A stretch of 64,000 bases of DNA from Texcoconibacillus texcoconensis (GTDB lineage: Bacteria > Bacillota > Bacilli > Bacillales > Salisediminibacteriaceae). Every line of letters starts with the position of its first letter. The first letter of the stretch is position 1. The notes under the pieces are model-generated. The model was given only the letters and a program-made list of their open reading frames with translations, ran no database searches and was not told where the DNA came from. A program made the translations under genes and the position numbers. This document shows, piece after piece, positions 1 to 8,502 of this stretch. The DNA lies in the NCBI RefSeq assembly GCF_014202575.1, contig NZ_JACHHB010000015.1:28303-92302 (forward strand), written 5' to 3'.

Positions 1-839
1 GTTGCATAGGTTCGATACGGTGCCCAAGCTTTGCCACGCTCTTCGATCCATTCCATTTTCGGTTTTTCATCGAATTCGAAGAAGTGCTTAAGTCCGTTTT
101 GAACACCGATATCTTGAACGGGCAAATGATCAAGACGGCCTAGCGCAAACATAAGAAAATTCTCTGCCGTCCAACGCCCAATTCCACGTACTTTCTTTAA
201 CGTCTCCATAACCGTTTCATCATCTTCCTCAGTTAACTTTTCAAGATCTAATTGTCCATCAACAATTTTTCTTGATGTGTCGATGACATATTCTGCTTTA
301 CGATGACTAAATTGTAATTCTGTCAACGCACTGTATGGAAGTTCACTGACAACCTCAGGCTTTGGATAAAACCATACACCCTCTACATGATCTCCAAAGG
401 TTTTCACAAACCGCTCTGTCAACCGGTAAGCAAACGTCATATTTAATTGTTGATGAATAATCGCCTTCATAAGACTACCATAACGTTGAAAATCAAGGAT
501 GAGCGGAGTGCCTCGAAATGCAGAAAAGAGGGAAGCAATGTCTTTTTCCGAAAAATGATCATTCATTTTTCGAAAAGGAATGTTCCAGTGGAATACTTCC
601 TCTATTCGCCGGAGAAGTTTTTGTTCATCGACCATTGAAGTATTAGCTTGTATATGAAACTTCGGGTTCTCTATCGTTCCTAATGCTGTTACATTGGCCA
701 CCACAGGGGTATTTTCAATAAATAAGGGAACTTTAATGGATCGATTGTTAATATCTACATTTTGTATCGGATCGATCGTAAGTCTTTTTAGCCCTTGATC
801 AAAATCATAAGGCCCTTTGATTTCCTTTACGATATCCAT
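1..839 (-). CDS. DNA-3-methyladenine glycosylase II (AlkA/YfjP type), partial at 3' end
   Basis: HhH-GPD base-excision glycosylase that removes alkylated purines (mainly 3-methyladenine) from DNA. It reads from an ATG at 839 off the left edge, giving 279 visible residues. The helix-hairpin-helix (LKKVRGIGRWTAE, about residues 214-226) is followed by LPVQDIGVQ, whose Asp near residue 243 is the expected catalytic carboxylate. The N-terminal 110 residues match the AlkA-type N-terminal fold in size. No interruption is seen; only the C-terminus lies outside the window. In B. subtilis, as I recall, an AlkA-like gene (yfjP) also sits close to pdaA, which supports the call. An HhH-GPD paralogue with a slightly different substrate is possible. 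Confidence 0.9.
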   Translation of the reverse strand, partial: MDIVKEIKGPYDFDQGLKRLTIDPIQNVDINNRSIKVPLFIENTPVVANVTALGTIENPKFHIQANTSMVDEQKLLRRIEEVFHWNIPFRKMNDHFSEKDIASLFSAFRGTPLILDFQRYGSLMKAIIHQQLNMTFAYRLTERFVKTFGDHVEGVWFYPKPEVVSELPYSALTELQFSHRKAEYVIDTSRKIVDGQLDLEKLTEEDDETVMETLKKVRGIGRWTAENFLMFALGRLDHLPVQDIGVQNGLKHFFEFDEKPKMEWIEERGKAWAPYRTYA

Positions 840-970
840 GAAAATTCGCCTCACTTCACTCATATATTCAGACGCATTATAACATGAGACGAACATTTCC
901 TAAACTTGCCACGCCTTTTCAAAAAAAAGTTTGTTAGAATAATGATGAGCTTAATAAGAGGGAGAGATTT

Positions 971-1339
971 ATGTTGTCTATTGCAACCGATATTGCTTCA
1001 TTACAAATTATGGCTGATGTTTACAAGAAAAAACAATTCCAAGAAATCGCCGAGACTTCTGTTAACAGCCTCGTTAATCAAGTACCACATATTGATTGGG
1101 CAGGAATTTTTCTTTTCGACCAAGATCAATCTGCAGAATGTATTGCATCTTCAGACGAGGAGAACAACCTCGAATGGACATCAAATGCTGAATTGAAATT
1201 TACAATTGAAGACGGAACTGAAAACGAAATCGGTGTATTAGTTGTTCGCAGTCGTGAAGCGATTGCCTTTGACGTGACCGACTTCAAAACACTAGAGACA
1301 ATTGCGAAAAGTTTAGGTGAAATTTCACTTAATAACTAA
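971..1339 (+). CDS. Small GAF-domain protein
   Basis: A 122-residue soluble protein with no signal peptide or membrane segment, behind a good ribosome binding site (AGAGGGAGAG). Its pattern resembles a shortened single GAF domain: an N-terminal helix, the WAGIFLFDQD strand near residues 42-51, a central EIGVLVVRSREA strand near 86-97, and a final FKTLETIAKSLGEI helix. The family (free-standing GAF proteins of about 120-150 residues, some of them methionine sulfoxide reductases) is known, but the conserved Cys residues of fRMsr are not present: the only Cys seen is in ECIASS. Catalytic function is therefore doubtful and a small-molecule sensor is as likely. Transcribed alone. Confidence 0.6.
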   Translation: MLSIATDIASLQIMADVYKKKQFQEIAETSVNSLVNQVPHIDWAGIFLFDQDQSAECIASSDEENNLEWTSNAELKFTIEDGTENEIGVLVVRSREAIAFDVTDFKTLETIAKSLGEISLNN

Positions 1340-1360
1340 AAATACTTACCTAATACATGA

Positions 1361-1423
1361 AAGGTCTGATCTTAAGTCACCTCTTTTCGTTGACATAAAG
1401 TGGCTTCGACCTGATCAGACCTT
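1361..1423. terminator. Long inverted repeat between convergent genes
   Basis: The arms AAGGTCTGATC (1361-1371) and GATCAGACCTT (1413-1423) pair perfectly, and a weaker inner pairing (AAGTCAC with GTGGCTT) lies between them. It sits between the stops of the plus-strand GAF gene and minus-strand pdaA, so it may serve both. No strong T-run follows on either strand, so terminator activity is inferred from position. Confidence 0.45.
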
Positions 1424-1430
1424 ATAGTAA

Positions 1431-2246
1431 TTACCTTCTTTCCTCGTTAGTGACGGGGATTTTTTGTTTTTGTAAAGATAACTCATCTAACGTTTTAAAC
1501 GTATAGCCTTCATCGTGTAAATCATCGATGACTTTAGGTAATGCCTCTGCATTATCTGTAGATACAGAGTGAAGTAAAAGAACGGCACCTGGATGAACCC
1601 GTTTCATAATGGAATCATAAGCATGTTTCCAACCTTTTTGGCGATCTACGAACCAATCGACATAAGCAAACGACCAAAATACATTTGTATACCCCATTTC
1701 TTGTGTTAATGCTAAAGTTCTCTCACTAAACGTCCCTTGAGGCGGACGTAAGTAATTCATTTCTTCAATTCCTGTTACTTCCTCAAACAGTTTTCGAAGA
1801 GATTCCAATTCCCGCTCAATTCTTTCATCACTGACGTTGACAAGGTTAGGGTGATGATATGAATGGTTTCCTACAATGTGCCCCTCATCAACCATACGAT
1901 GTATTAATTCTTGCTCTTCAGCCAAAAAATGACCTGTTACAAAAAAAGCAGCAGGCACTTCTTTTTCCTTTAATACGTCTAACACATCGGCTGTAACTCC
2001 ATTTTCATAACCATTATCAAATGTTAAATAAAGCTCCTTTTCATCTGTATTCCCGATATAAAAACCACCATAATCATGAAGTAACGCTTCATAGTGAGGC
2101 TCTGTCGTTGCTGGTTCATTGTTCTTCGAAGGCTTGAAGTTCCAACGATGAAGTTCATTACTGTATTCACCATGGGCAACGCTGGAATGAAAGAACATCA
2201 ATATGAATACGAAACTACATAGAAAGGCGAATACTTTCCTACTCAT
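1431..2246 (-). CDS. pdaA: Polysaccharide deacetylase PdaA (muramic-delta-lactam formation in spore cortex)
   Basis: Secreted NodB-fold deacetylase. Residues 1-25 form a signal peptide; the deacetylase domain follows with TFDNGY (75-80, metal/catalytic Asp77), HSYHHP (128-133, metal-binding His128 and His132), RPPQG (167-171) and LLLHS (223-227). The TFDNGYENG variant of motif 1, with Asn where most members have Asp, is typical of the PdaA branch, which removes the N-acetyl group of muramic acid during cortex delta-lactam formation. The length of 271 residues is close to B. subtilis PdaA. Its presence argues for a spore former. It is transcribed alone, convergent with the GAF gene. Confidence 0.9.
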   Translation of the reverse strand: MSRKVFAFLCSFVFILMFFHSSVAHGEYSNELHRWNFKPSKNNEPATTEPHYEALLHDYGGFYIGNTDEKELYLTFDNGYENGVTADVLDVLKEKEVPAAFFVTGHFLAEEQELIHRMVDEGHIVGNHSYHHPNLVNVSDERIERELESLRKLFEEVTGIEEMNYLRPPQGTFSERTLALTQEMGYTNVFWSFAYVDWFVDRQKGWKHAYDSIMKRVHPGAVLLLHSVSTDNAEALPKVIDDLHDEGYTFKTLDELSLQKQKIPVTNEERR

Positions 2247-2390
2247 ACCTTTATCGACCCCTTTATTTAAACGGTAATGTTATTGTTTCCTTTTACATAT
2301 CGTCCATTCATCTTCGAGGTCATTTTTTCAGTCAGGTAGCGGTTTGAGTTTCTTTTCTCCACCGTCTAACTAAAGAGGGGCTTTTTACTT

Positions 2391-3440
2391 TCAAGGTCCA
2401 ATGGCGATTTCGGCTGTAATCGTTGTTGAATATGTCCCAGCATAGATGTTCTTTGGTTCTAGCGTTAGGTTCAACGCATCATGCGGAAATGAAACAAGAT
2501 AAGAACCAACTCCTCTGCCGTGATTAGCACTAGCAACTTTGAGGCCTCTAGACGTATCAATTTCCCCACCGCTAACAGACACCCCTTCTATAGAAGCGTC
2601 TGAACTTTGGTTAGATAAGTTTGGTTTCTGTATCTTCAATGAACCTTGAGGCAACTGATGTCCATTTTCATTTGTTAGTGGAGGAGCTTTGATCATGACA
2701 CTCCAGCCATCTTCAATCGATGGGTTTTCGATAGGAATGGCGTTGATATTTGCTTTTATATGTTGAACTTCTCCATTTAAAACGATGCTATTGAATTCAC
2801 CGATTTCCAATTTCCCCATATAAAACGGATGATTTTCTTCTACTTCCTCTGGCAGTGAAAAATCTTCATCCTGATGACCTGGGGGTAACACACCTTCGTC
2901 CTCATGTCCCGGGGGTAATTCATCTTCACCTTCATCTTCATCTTCATGACCTGGAGGTAGTACACCCTCATCGTGATGACCTGGCGGTAACACTTCATCA
3001 CTTTCATGACTTGGGGTCGTTTCCTCATTCAAATGTTCTTGAGAATCGGATTCATTAAGTTGCTCACTGTCGTCACCATCGTCTATATCATCGGTTACTG
3101 TATCCCAAATATCTTCTAGTAAGCTATTCGCCTCAACATGCTCTGTAGATTGATCTTCTCCGTATTCTTCAGCAAAAGTGGTGCTCGGTGAAAGTGTTGA
3201 TCCCAAAATATTCGCAATGAGCAAAGAACCCATCATCACTTTAATCGTATTTCCTCTTAGGTGTGGGAGGTGTTTGCGTACATAATGATAAGCTTTTTCT
3301 TGAATAACGTTGGGCATCCCCTCTCGGTCATCCAAGTATTCATGAGCAAATTCAGTTTGAAATGAGGAAGGATCGATATATAGAATAACGAGTTTCTCCC
3401 CACTATTTGTCCGAATAACTTCATGGTTATAAAAGTCCAT
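2391..3440 (-). CDS. Acidic surface protein with LPPGH repeats, function unknown
   Basis: I do not recognise a named family for the whole protein (349 residues). The layout is clear: a 60-residue cytosolic-looking N-terminal part (VILYIDPSSFQTEFAHEYL) ending in basic residues; a hydrophobic segment at about 66-84 with TFAEE after it, which could be a signal-anchor or a cleaved late signal; a very acidic low-complexity linker (about 91-205) with four LPPGH copies at 151, 161, 175 and 185; and a C-terminal domain of about 140 residues that looks beta-rich (IYAGTYSTTITAEIAIGP at the end), resembling WxL or alternate-signal surface proteins. Similar N-terminal segments occur, as far as I recall, on several Bacillus cell-wall proteins. 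The start ATG follows GGGGGG with 5 nt spacing. Confidence 0.7.
   Translation of the reverse strand: MDFYNHEVIRTNSGEKLVILYIDPSSFQTEFAHEYLDDREGMPNVIQEKAYHYVRKHLPHLRGNTIKVMMGSLLIANILGSTLSPSTTFAEEYGEDQSTEHVEANSLLEDIWDTVTDDIDDGDDSEQLNESDSQEHLNEETTPSHESDEVLPPGHHDEGVLPPGHEDEDEGEDELPPGHEDEGVLPPGHQDEDFSLPEEVEENHPFYMGKLEIGEFNSIVLNGEVQHIKANINAIPIENPSIEDGWSVMIKAPPLTNENGHQLPQGSLKIQKPNLSNQSSDASIEGVSVSGGEIDTSRGLKVASANHGRGVGSYLVSFPHDALNLTLEPKNIYAGTYSTTITAEIAIGP
2865..2999 (-). repeat. In-gene tandem repeat encoding LPPGH-acidic units
   Basis: Four degenerate copies of a unit encoding (V/E)LPPGH followed by acidic residues, spaced 10 or 14 codons apart. Copies differ at synonymous positions, so this is not a very recent expansion. 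Confidence 0.85.
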
Positions 3441-3553
3441 CGTATCCCCCCATTTCTCAAACTGCTAATTTGTCCTAATATCCTACAGTCATCATTTATC
3501 ATTCGCAAAAAATATTTATTTTACTTTCCCAAAGTTCAAATTCTCTTTGACAC

Positions 3554-3588
3554 AAAAAAGGCTGGAAGGTTCATTCCCTTCACAGCCT
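3554..3588 (-). terminator. Rho-independent terminator after fumarase
   Basis: Read on the minus strand, GGCTG-t-GAAGG pairs with CCTTC-c-AGCC across a GAATGAA-type loop and is followed by TTTTTT. It lies 12 nt after the fumarase stop. Confidence 0.85.
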
Positions 3589-3599
3589 CCAATTTTTAA

Positions 3600-5150
3600 T
3601 TATGAAAACACACGCTCTTCAAATTGTGATAATTGTTCTTTGGACGTTTGATCAACTTGCTTGTGCAAACTGTTTCCATGTGCATCCATTGTGACAATCG
3701 CTGCAAAACCATTCACTTTCAAATGCCACATCGCTTCTGGAATACCAAACTCCATCAAGTCGACGCCTTCGACACCTTCGATACAATCCGCATAATATTG
3801 TGCAGCACCACCGATTGCGTTCAAATATACACCACCGTGTTCTTGCAAGGCTTGTAACGTTTTCTCACCCATGCCACCTTTTCCAATGACAGCACGAATA
3901 CCAAACTTCTTCATAATATCGCCTTGGAACGGTTCTTCACGAATACTCGTCGTCGGACCAGCTGCTTTAACTTGCCAATTTCCATCGCCATCTTTTAACA
4001 TGACAGGTCCGCAGTGATATATGATTTGACCATCCAGGTCAATCGGCGCATCATTTTCCATTAAGTGATGATGGATCGCGTCACGTCCTGTATGAATCAT
4101 ACCATTAATGATGACAACATCACCGACTTTTAAAGAACGGATTTGCTCTTCTGTTACAGGTGCTTCAAGTACAACTTCACGACGCTCTTCCTCTTCTTCC
4201 TGTTTCTTTTCGCTTGTTGCGGCAACTTCAGAATCAGTAAATCGAATTTTTTCACCGTCTTGATATAACCAATTCGTCACTTCTCCGCTTTCAGGGTTGA
4301 TCTCAACACCTAAACGACGGAACGCCCAGCAATTATAAGCCACCGATACAAAGAAGCTCGCTGGAATACGGTTCATTGCACCAATTTTACAACCGAGTAA
4401 TGTCGCTTCACCGCCAAAGCCCATCGTTCCGATTCCTAATGTATTTGCTTTATCCATAATGTAATCTTCTAACTCAGCAAGCTTCTCGTTGTCATTTTGA
4501 TCGTCTGAATGACGAAAAAGTTGATCTTTTGCAAGCTGATAGCTTGAAATTCGGTCACCGCCGATTCCAACACCGATGAAGCCTGCGCTACACCCTTGTC
4601 CCTGTGCTTGATAAACAGAATGAAGGATACACTTTCTAATTCCATCTAAATCACGACCGGCTCTTCCTAAACCATCAAGCTCTGTCGGCAAACTGTACTG
4701 GATGTTTTTATTTTCACATCCTCCACCTTTAATGATTAAGCGGACATCGATATAATCTTCTTCCCATTGGTGAAAGTGGATGATTGGTGTTCCAGGCCCG
4801 ATGTTATCACCACTGTTTTCACCTGTTAGTGAGTCAACGGAATTTGGACGTAACTTCCCATCTTTTGTCGCCTGACGAATCGCTTCTTCAATATCTTTTT
4901 CTAACTCAAGCTGATTCGTACCTACCGGGACTTTCACTTCAAACGTTAATAGCCCTGTATCCTGACAGATCGGTAATACGTGTTCATCAGCCATATCGAT
5001 ATTTTGAGTAATCGTCGACAACGACAGGGCTGCTCTTGTCCCTTCGTTTTCTGCATGTTTTGCTTTCTTGATCGCTCTGCGCACATCATGGGGTAAATTC
5101 GTCGACGTTTCAACGATGAGATCGTACATACTTTGTTTAAATGCGTCCAT
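3600..5150 (-). CDS. Class I [4Fe-4S] fumarate hydratase
   Basis: Interconverts fumarate and malate in the citric acid cycle using an oxygen-sensitive [4Fe-4S] cluster; cytoplasmic homodimer. About 516 residues, the usual length for fused FumA/FumB-type enzymes. Cluster cysteines are visible in PICQDTG (about 62), GGGCENKN (about 145) and GQGCSAGFIG (about 187). The C-terminal beta domain begins near 325 after an acidic, Lys-rich linker and carries GMIHTGRDAIHHH and IGKGGMGEKT. The start was moved to the ATG at 5150 because GGAAGG lies about 9 nt upstream, whereas the TTG at 5159 abuts it. Expressed alone, with its own terminator. B. subtilis uses a class II enzyme (FumC), so this iron-sulfur type is a metabolic difference. 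Confidence 0.93.
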   Translation of the reverse strand: MDAFKQSMYDLIVETSTNLPHDVRRAIKKAKHAENEGTRAALSLSTITQNIDMADEHVLPICQDTGLLTFEVKVPVGTNQLELEKDIEEAIRQATKDGKLRPNSVDSLTGENSGDNIGPGTPIIHFHQWEEDYIDVRLIIKGGGCENKNIQYSLPTELDGLGRAGRDLDGIRKCILHSVYQAQGQGCSAGFIGVGIGGDRISSYQLAKDQLFRHSDDQNDNEKLAELEDYIMDKANTLGIGTMGFGGEATLLGCKIGAMNRIPASFFVSVAYNCWAFRRLGVEINPESGEVTNWLYQDGEKIRFTDSEVAATSEKKQEEEEERREVVLEAPVTEEQIRSLKVGDVVIINGMIHTGRDAIHHHLMENDAPIDLDGQIIYHCGPVMLKDGDGNWQVKAAGPTTSIREEPFQGDIMKKFGIRAVIGKGGMGEKTLQALQEHGGVYLNAIGGAAQYYADCIEGVEGVDLMEFGIPEAMWHLKVNGFAAIVTMDAHGNSLHKQVDQTSKEQLSQFEERVFS

Positions 5151-5239
5151 GGTCAACAACCCCTTCCAAAAAATTCAGATCACGTTTCTATTATACAACG
5201 AATGGAAGCGCTTTTGTTCAAAAAATTTCGACCTTTCAG

Positions 5240-5283
5240 ATTAAAAAAGAAAGACCGCAAAGATTGTTCTCTCACTTTGCGGC
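5240..5283 (-). terminator. Rho-independent terminator after the histidine phosphatase gene
   Basis: Minus-strand CCGCAAAG pairs with CTTTGCGG (arms 5275-5282 and 5255-5262) and is followed by TCTTTCTTTTTT. Confidence 0.85.
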
Positions 5284-5311
5284 CTTACAACTCTTGTTAA
5301 GTATGGAATGT

Positions 5312-5950
5312 TTAATACACAACCGTAGAAGATGTAAGGTTCGTCCCTCTCTCTAAATGATCGGTACGGTTAACGAAATGTACAGACGTAAAACCTTCAT
5401 CATTCATTTCGACCTTTGATATTCCTGTATTTCCAATAATGAAAGGTCGCTTTAACTGATGCCACTGCTCGCCTGCAATCAGATAAAGTAGAAAAATACT
5501 AATAAATCCACCGTGCGAAACGAGTGCTACTGTATCGTCTTTATGTTGTTTGAGAAGAGCATTTAAAACGTTTTGACAACGAAACGTAATATCTTCAATT
5601 GATTCCGTTCCATCAATGCCCGAGGTTAGTAAAGACCGTACGTGCAAGTCTGGATATTCATCGAGCATTTCTGCTCTCGTTTTCCCTTCTAGAGGGCCTA
5701 ACCCCACTTCACGAATTAATTCCCATGCAGATAAACTTGCTTGTTGCTCGTTTTCAACTTCTCGTGCCGTGTGATAAGCCCTCATTAAGTCACTTGCATA
5801 TATCGCGTCTAAGGAAACGTCCTTCATTGCATCAGCAACGAGAGACGCTTGCTGTTCACCTAACTCCGTAAGCGGAAAATCTTGATGGCCTTGAATGACA
5901 CCTTTCACATTGGCCTCAGACTGACCGTGGCGAATAAGGTAAACGAGCAT
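5312..5950 (-). CDS. Histidine phosphatase family protein (phosphoglycerate-mutase-like)
   Basis: A 212-residue cytosolic enzyme of the RHG superfamily: LIRHGQSEANVKGVIQG at 5-21 with the phospho-accepting His8, a mid-domain Glu in REVGLGPLEG near 89, and the second histidine in LVSHGGF near 143. Family members are broad-specificity phosphatases or cofactor-dependent mutases; the substrate cannot be told from sequence. It starts 3 nt after the stop of the SE1561 gene, so the two are one operon and probably translationally coupled. Confidence 0.85.
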   Translation of the reverse strand: MLVYLIRHGQSEANVKGVIQGHQDFPLTELGEQQASLVADAMKDVSLDAIYASDLMRAYHTAREVENEQQASLSAWELIREVGLGPLEGKTRAEMLDEYPDLHVRSLLTSGIDGTESIEDITFRCQNVLNALLKQHKDDTVALVSHGGFISIFLLYLIAGEQWHQLKRPFIIGNTGISKVEMNDEGFTSVHFVNRTDHLERGTNLTSSTVVY

Positions 5951-5953
5951 CGA

Positions 5954-6145
5954 CTACGCCTCCCCTTGCTGTTGACGCAACTGTTGACACTTTTTCTCCA
6001 AATCATCAAGCATATCAATCAAACGATCAATATCCTCAACCCCTGCTTTTTCAGGGTCCATTTCTTCTAATGTACTCATTAATTGATCCATTCTTTGATA
6101 TAAAACATCCATTTTGGCTTTTCGACCATCTGTAGGTCCTCTCAT
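5954..6145 (-). CDS. SE1561 family small protein
   Basis: A 63-residue soluble, helical protein with charged heptads (MDVLYQRMDQLMSTLEEM, then DIDRLIDMLDDLEKKCQQL) that suggest a coiled-coil hairpin. It matches my memory of the uncharacterised SE1561 family of Bacillales. A GGGGAGCACCC-type ribosome binding site precedes the ATG at 6145. It is first in a two-gene operon with the histidine phosphatase. Function unknown. Confidence 0.75.
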   Translation of the reverse strand: MRGPTDGRKAKMDVLYQRMDQLMSTLEEMDPEKAGVEDIDRLIDMLDDLEKKCQQLRQQQGEA

Positions 6146-6260
6146 GGGTGCTCCCCTTTCTCATTTGTGATACGATCATTATTGTACCAAATCTATTTCA
6201 ATCATCACAATTGTAAATACAGTTGATAAACAGAATACCCCTTATAGAGGAGTGGTTTTT

Positions 6261-7376
6261 TTGCTTACCCAAGAACCAATGCATCCTAGTAATGACCCGT
6301 GGGAAGCGTACAACGACGTAACCAAGTTTGGTGAGAATAGACTCACAAATGTAGAATTTACAACGACAACACTTTGTAATATGCGCTGTGAACACTGCGC
6401 CGTCGGTTATACATTACAAACAGAAGATCCAGAAGCGCTCCCGATCGAATTATTACTGCAACGCTTAGACGAAGTCGAACATTTACGCGCCCTTAGTATC
6501 ACGGGTGGAGAACCGATGCTTTCTAAAACATCAGTGAACGAATACGTGCTTCCATTATTAAAATACGCAGCTGAACGTGGGGTTCGGACGCAACTGAATT
6601 CAAATTTAACCCTTCCATTTAAGCGGTACGAACCGATCTTACCATATTTAGATGTATTGCACATTTCTCATAATTACGGTAGCATTGAAGACTTTCAAGA
6701 GATCGGATTTGCGCATATGGAAAACAAACCAAGCATTGAACAACGAAACAAGTTGTACCATCGCATGTTTGAAAACACGCGTCTTATGAATGATGCCGAC
6801 GTGCTTGTTTCTGCGGAAACGATGTTGAACAAACGAACACTTCCGCATATTGCAGCCATTCACGAACAAGTTGTTAAAATGGGTTGCGATCGTCACGAAA
6901 TTCACCCAATGTACCCTAGCGATTTTGGAAGCGCACTGGAAGTCGCTTCGCTTGAAAACATTCGAAATGGTATACACCATTTGTTAGACGAACGTGACCC
7001 TAACGTGTGGATGTTGTTCGGAACGTTGCCATTTTACCCTTGTAATGATAACGAAGAAGACTTAGGCCTGCTCAAGCGGATGTACAACGAACCTAACCTT
7101 TCGATTCGTAATGATCCGGACGGGAATGCACGGCTAAATGTCAACATCTTTAACGGTGAAATCATCGTCAGTGACTTTGCTGATGCACCTGCGCTCGGGA
7201 ACGTTCAAACGACTACGTTAAACGAAGCGTATAAACGCTGGCACGAAAGCGATGCTGCAAAACATGTGTCTTGTCATTGCCCAGCTGTAGAGTGCCTCGG
7301 TCCTAACGTATTAGTGAAGCAAGCCTATTATCAGAACGTCGACTTTTTAGCACGAAGCACGAAAATAACGAAATGA
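6261..7376 (+). CDS. yfkAB: Radical SAM / CxCxxxxC protein YfkAB
   Basis: Radical SAM enzyme of about 371 residues. The S-adenosylmethionine cluster motif CNMRCEHC (CxxxCxxC) is at about 39-46, with TGGEPM downstream. The C-terminal CHCPAVEC (about 338-345) is exactly the CxCxxxxC motif that names the YfkAB family and probably binds an auxiliary cluster. The substrate is unknown. The start is taken as TTG 6261, because AGAGGAGTGG (6246-6255) is at ideal distance; the GTG at 6252 lies inside that site. yfkD lies next to it, convergent, as in B. subtilis. In B. subtilis yfkA and yfkB were first annotated as separate genes; here the frame is single and intact. Confidence 0.92.
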   Translation: MLTQEPMHPSNDPWEAYNDVTKFGENRLTNVEFTTTTLCNMRCEHCAVGYTLQTEDPEALPIELLLQRLDEVEHLRALSITGGEPMLSKTSVNEYVLPLLKYAAERGVRTQLNSNLTLPFKRYEPILPYLDVLHISHNYGSIEDFQEIGFAHMENKPSIEQRNKLYHRMFENTRLMNDADVLVSAETMLNKRTLPHIAAIHEQVVKMGCDRHEIHPMYPSDFGSALEVASLENIRNGIHHLLDERDPNVWMLFGTLPFYPCNDNEEDLGLLKRMYNEPNLSIRNDPDGNARLNVNIFNGEIIVSDFADAPALGNVQTTTLNEAYKRWHESDAAKHVSCHCPAVECLGPNVLVKQAYYQNVDFLARSTKITK

Positions 7377-7417
7377 ACGGAAAAAAGTCAGTTGGTTTCA
7401 CGCTTTAAAGTGTTGAC

Positions 7418-7447
7418 GGGTAGGTGCTACTTCGGTAGCACCTACCC
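7418..7447 (+). terminator. Perfect 13-bp hairpin with TTCG tetraloop
   Basis: GGGTAGGTGCTAC and its exact complement flank a TTCG loop, 41 nt after the yfkAB stop and before the convergent yfkD stop. The downstream T-run is short (CCCTTTCTC), so termination relies on the very stable stem; it may serve both genes. Confidence 0.75.
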
Positions 7448-7473
7448 TTTCTCACATTAACGCAAGAAAGTCC

Positions 7474-8280
7474 TCACTTCGGTTCTTTCCCTGAATAAAA
7501 ACTAAAGTTTAGATAGTCTCGGAGCGGAATCCATGCACTTGTCCCTTGTTCAGTCACATTCTTCACTTCGATCCAAGACTCATCACCTTTCATACGCAAA
7601 TACACTTCTCCGAATGTGACCGTACCTTTTTCATTAACAGCTGGAACATACGCATACAAATAACCAACATTTTTTGCTGGAACATTATATGAACGTTCCT
7701 CTTTCGTTCGATTACCGATAACTGTCGAAAAACTTAATGGTAATTTCGTCTTTTCTTCAGCATCTAATCTCATCATTTTCTTTACTGTATCTGCATTTTG
7801 AATATCTGACGTTAAACCACCAGAAACCTTCTTTTGTTGTTCTTGTTGATATGATAGGTGTTTAGGTTCGTTCTTTCCTCGGTTATCGACGAAGTTTGTA
7901 TTCACCTTTTTATAGTCCCAATTGATTGTCGTTTCGTCGGACTGATAAGTTAGTGGCCATTCTCCCAAGTATACTGATGCATTATAACCAACCGCCAGTT
8001 TTGACCCTCTGATTGAAGATTCATTGAACATTTTAATGAGCTCAGGGTTTTCAATCTCAACATCTGTCGTCTCTAACAACTCTGTTGCCAACTCCCCAGG
8101 CTCTAAACGTGGTAAATTTTCAGTTGGATTCGGATACGTATTTGCTTTAGAAATATCGACCGCTGAATCTGGAATTTCATAATTCGAGGATTCCCCTTCC
8201 TCATTTTCCTCTGCATTTACCGATAATGGTGCAATAAAAATGAGTAAAATGAGAACCCATATCCATCTTTTTATATTCAT
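7474..8280 (-). CDS. yfkD: YfkD family secreted protein
   Basis: A 268-residue exported protein: a short basic start (MNIKRW), a hydrophobic core to about residue 19 and a likely cleavage after VNAEE. The mature part is acidic, then contains a conserved domain with YGNAS-type strands and a Trp-rich C-terminus. The start is the ATG at 8280, because GGAGGC lies 7-8 nt upstream; the longer open frame to 8349 has no ribosome binding site and would bury the signal peptide. The family has no known activity. Its position beside yfkAB matches the B. subtilis order and supports the name. Confidence 0.82.
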   Translation of the reverse strand: MNIKRWIWVLILLIFIAPLSVNAEENEEGESSNYEIPDSAVDISKANTYPNPTENLPRLEPGELATELLETTDVEIENPELIKMFNESSIRGSKLAVGYNASVYLGEWPLTYQSDETTINWDYKKVNTNFVDNRGKNEPKHLSYQQEQQKKVSGGLTSDIQNADTVKKMMRLDAEEKTKLPLSFSTVIGNRTKEERSYNVPAKNVGYLYAYVPAVNEKGTVTFGEVYLRMKGDESWIEVKNVTEQGTSAWIPLRDYLNFSFYSGKEPK

Positions 8281-8400
8281 GCCTTTGCCTCCTATAAAAA
8301 AGTCTGTATCTGTTAGTATTTCAAAGCAAAGGGCATCTATCCAATACACTTAAAAACAAGATTTGGCATTTCGGAGAATTTATGACTTCACTTGTTTCTG

Positions 8401-8430
8401 TTGCAAACTGACTACCTGTATTGTTATGAT
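8401..8430 (+). promoter_or_regulatory. Probable promoter of the arsenic operon
   Basis: TTGCAA (8401-8406) and TATGAT (8425-8430) are separated by 18 nt, and an inverted repeat overlaps the expected start of transcription. Confidence 0.5.
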
Positions 8431-8436
8431 CAATAT

Positions 8437-8468
8437 ATAATCATACACTTATATAATGATGTGATTAT
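8437..8468 (+). promoter_or_regulatory. Inverted repeat, possible ArsR-type operator
   Basis: ATAATCA (8437-8443) and TGATTAT (8462-8468) flank an AT-rich spacer that also contains near-direct repeats TATATAATCAT and TATATAATGAT. It lies just downstream of the predicted -10 and 34 nt before acr3, where an ArsR/SmtB repressor would be expected. No arsR gene is in the window. Confidence 0.45.
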
Positions 8469-8502
8469 GTGAAACAAACGAAGAAAGAAGGTAAGATAAC
8501 TT

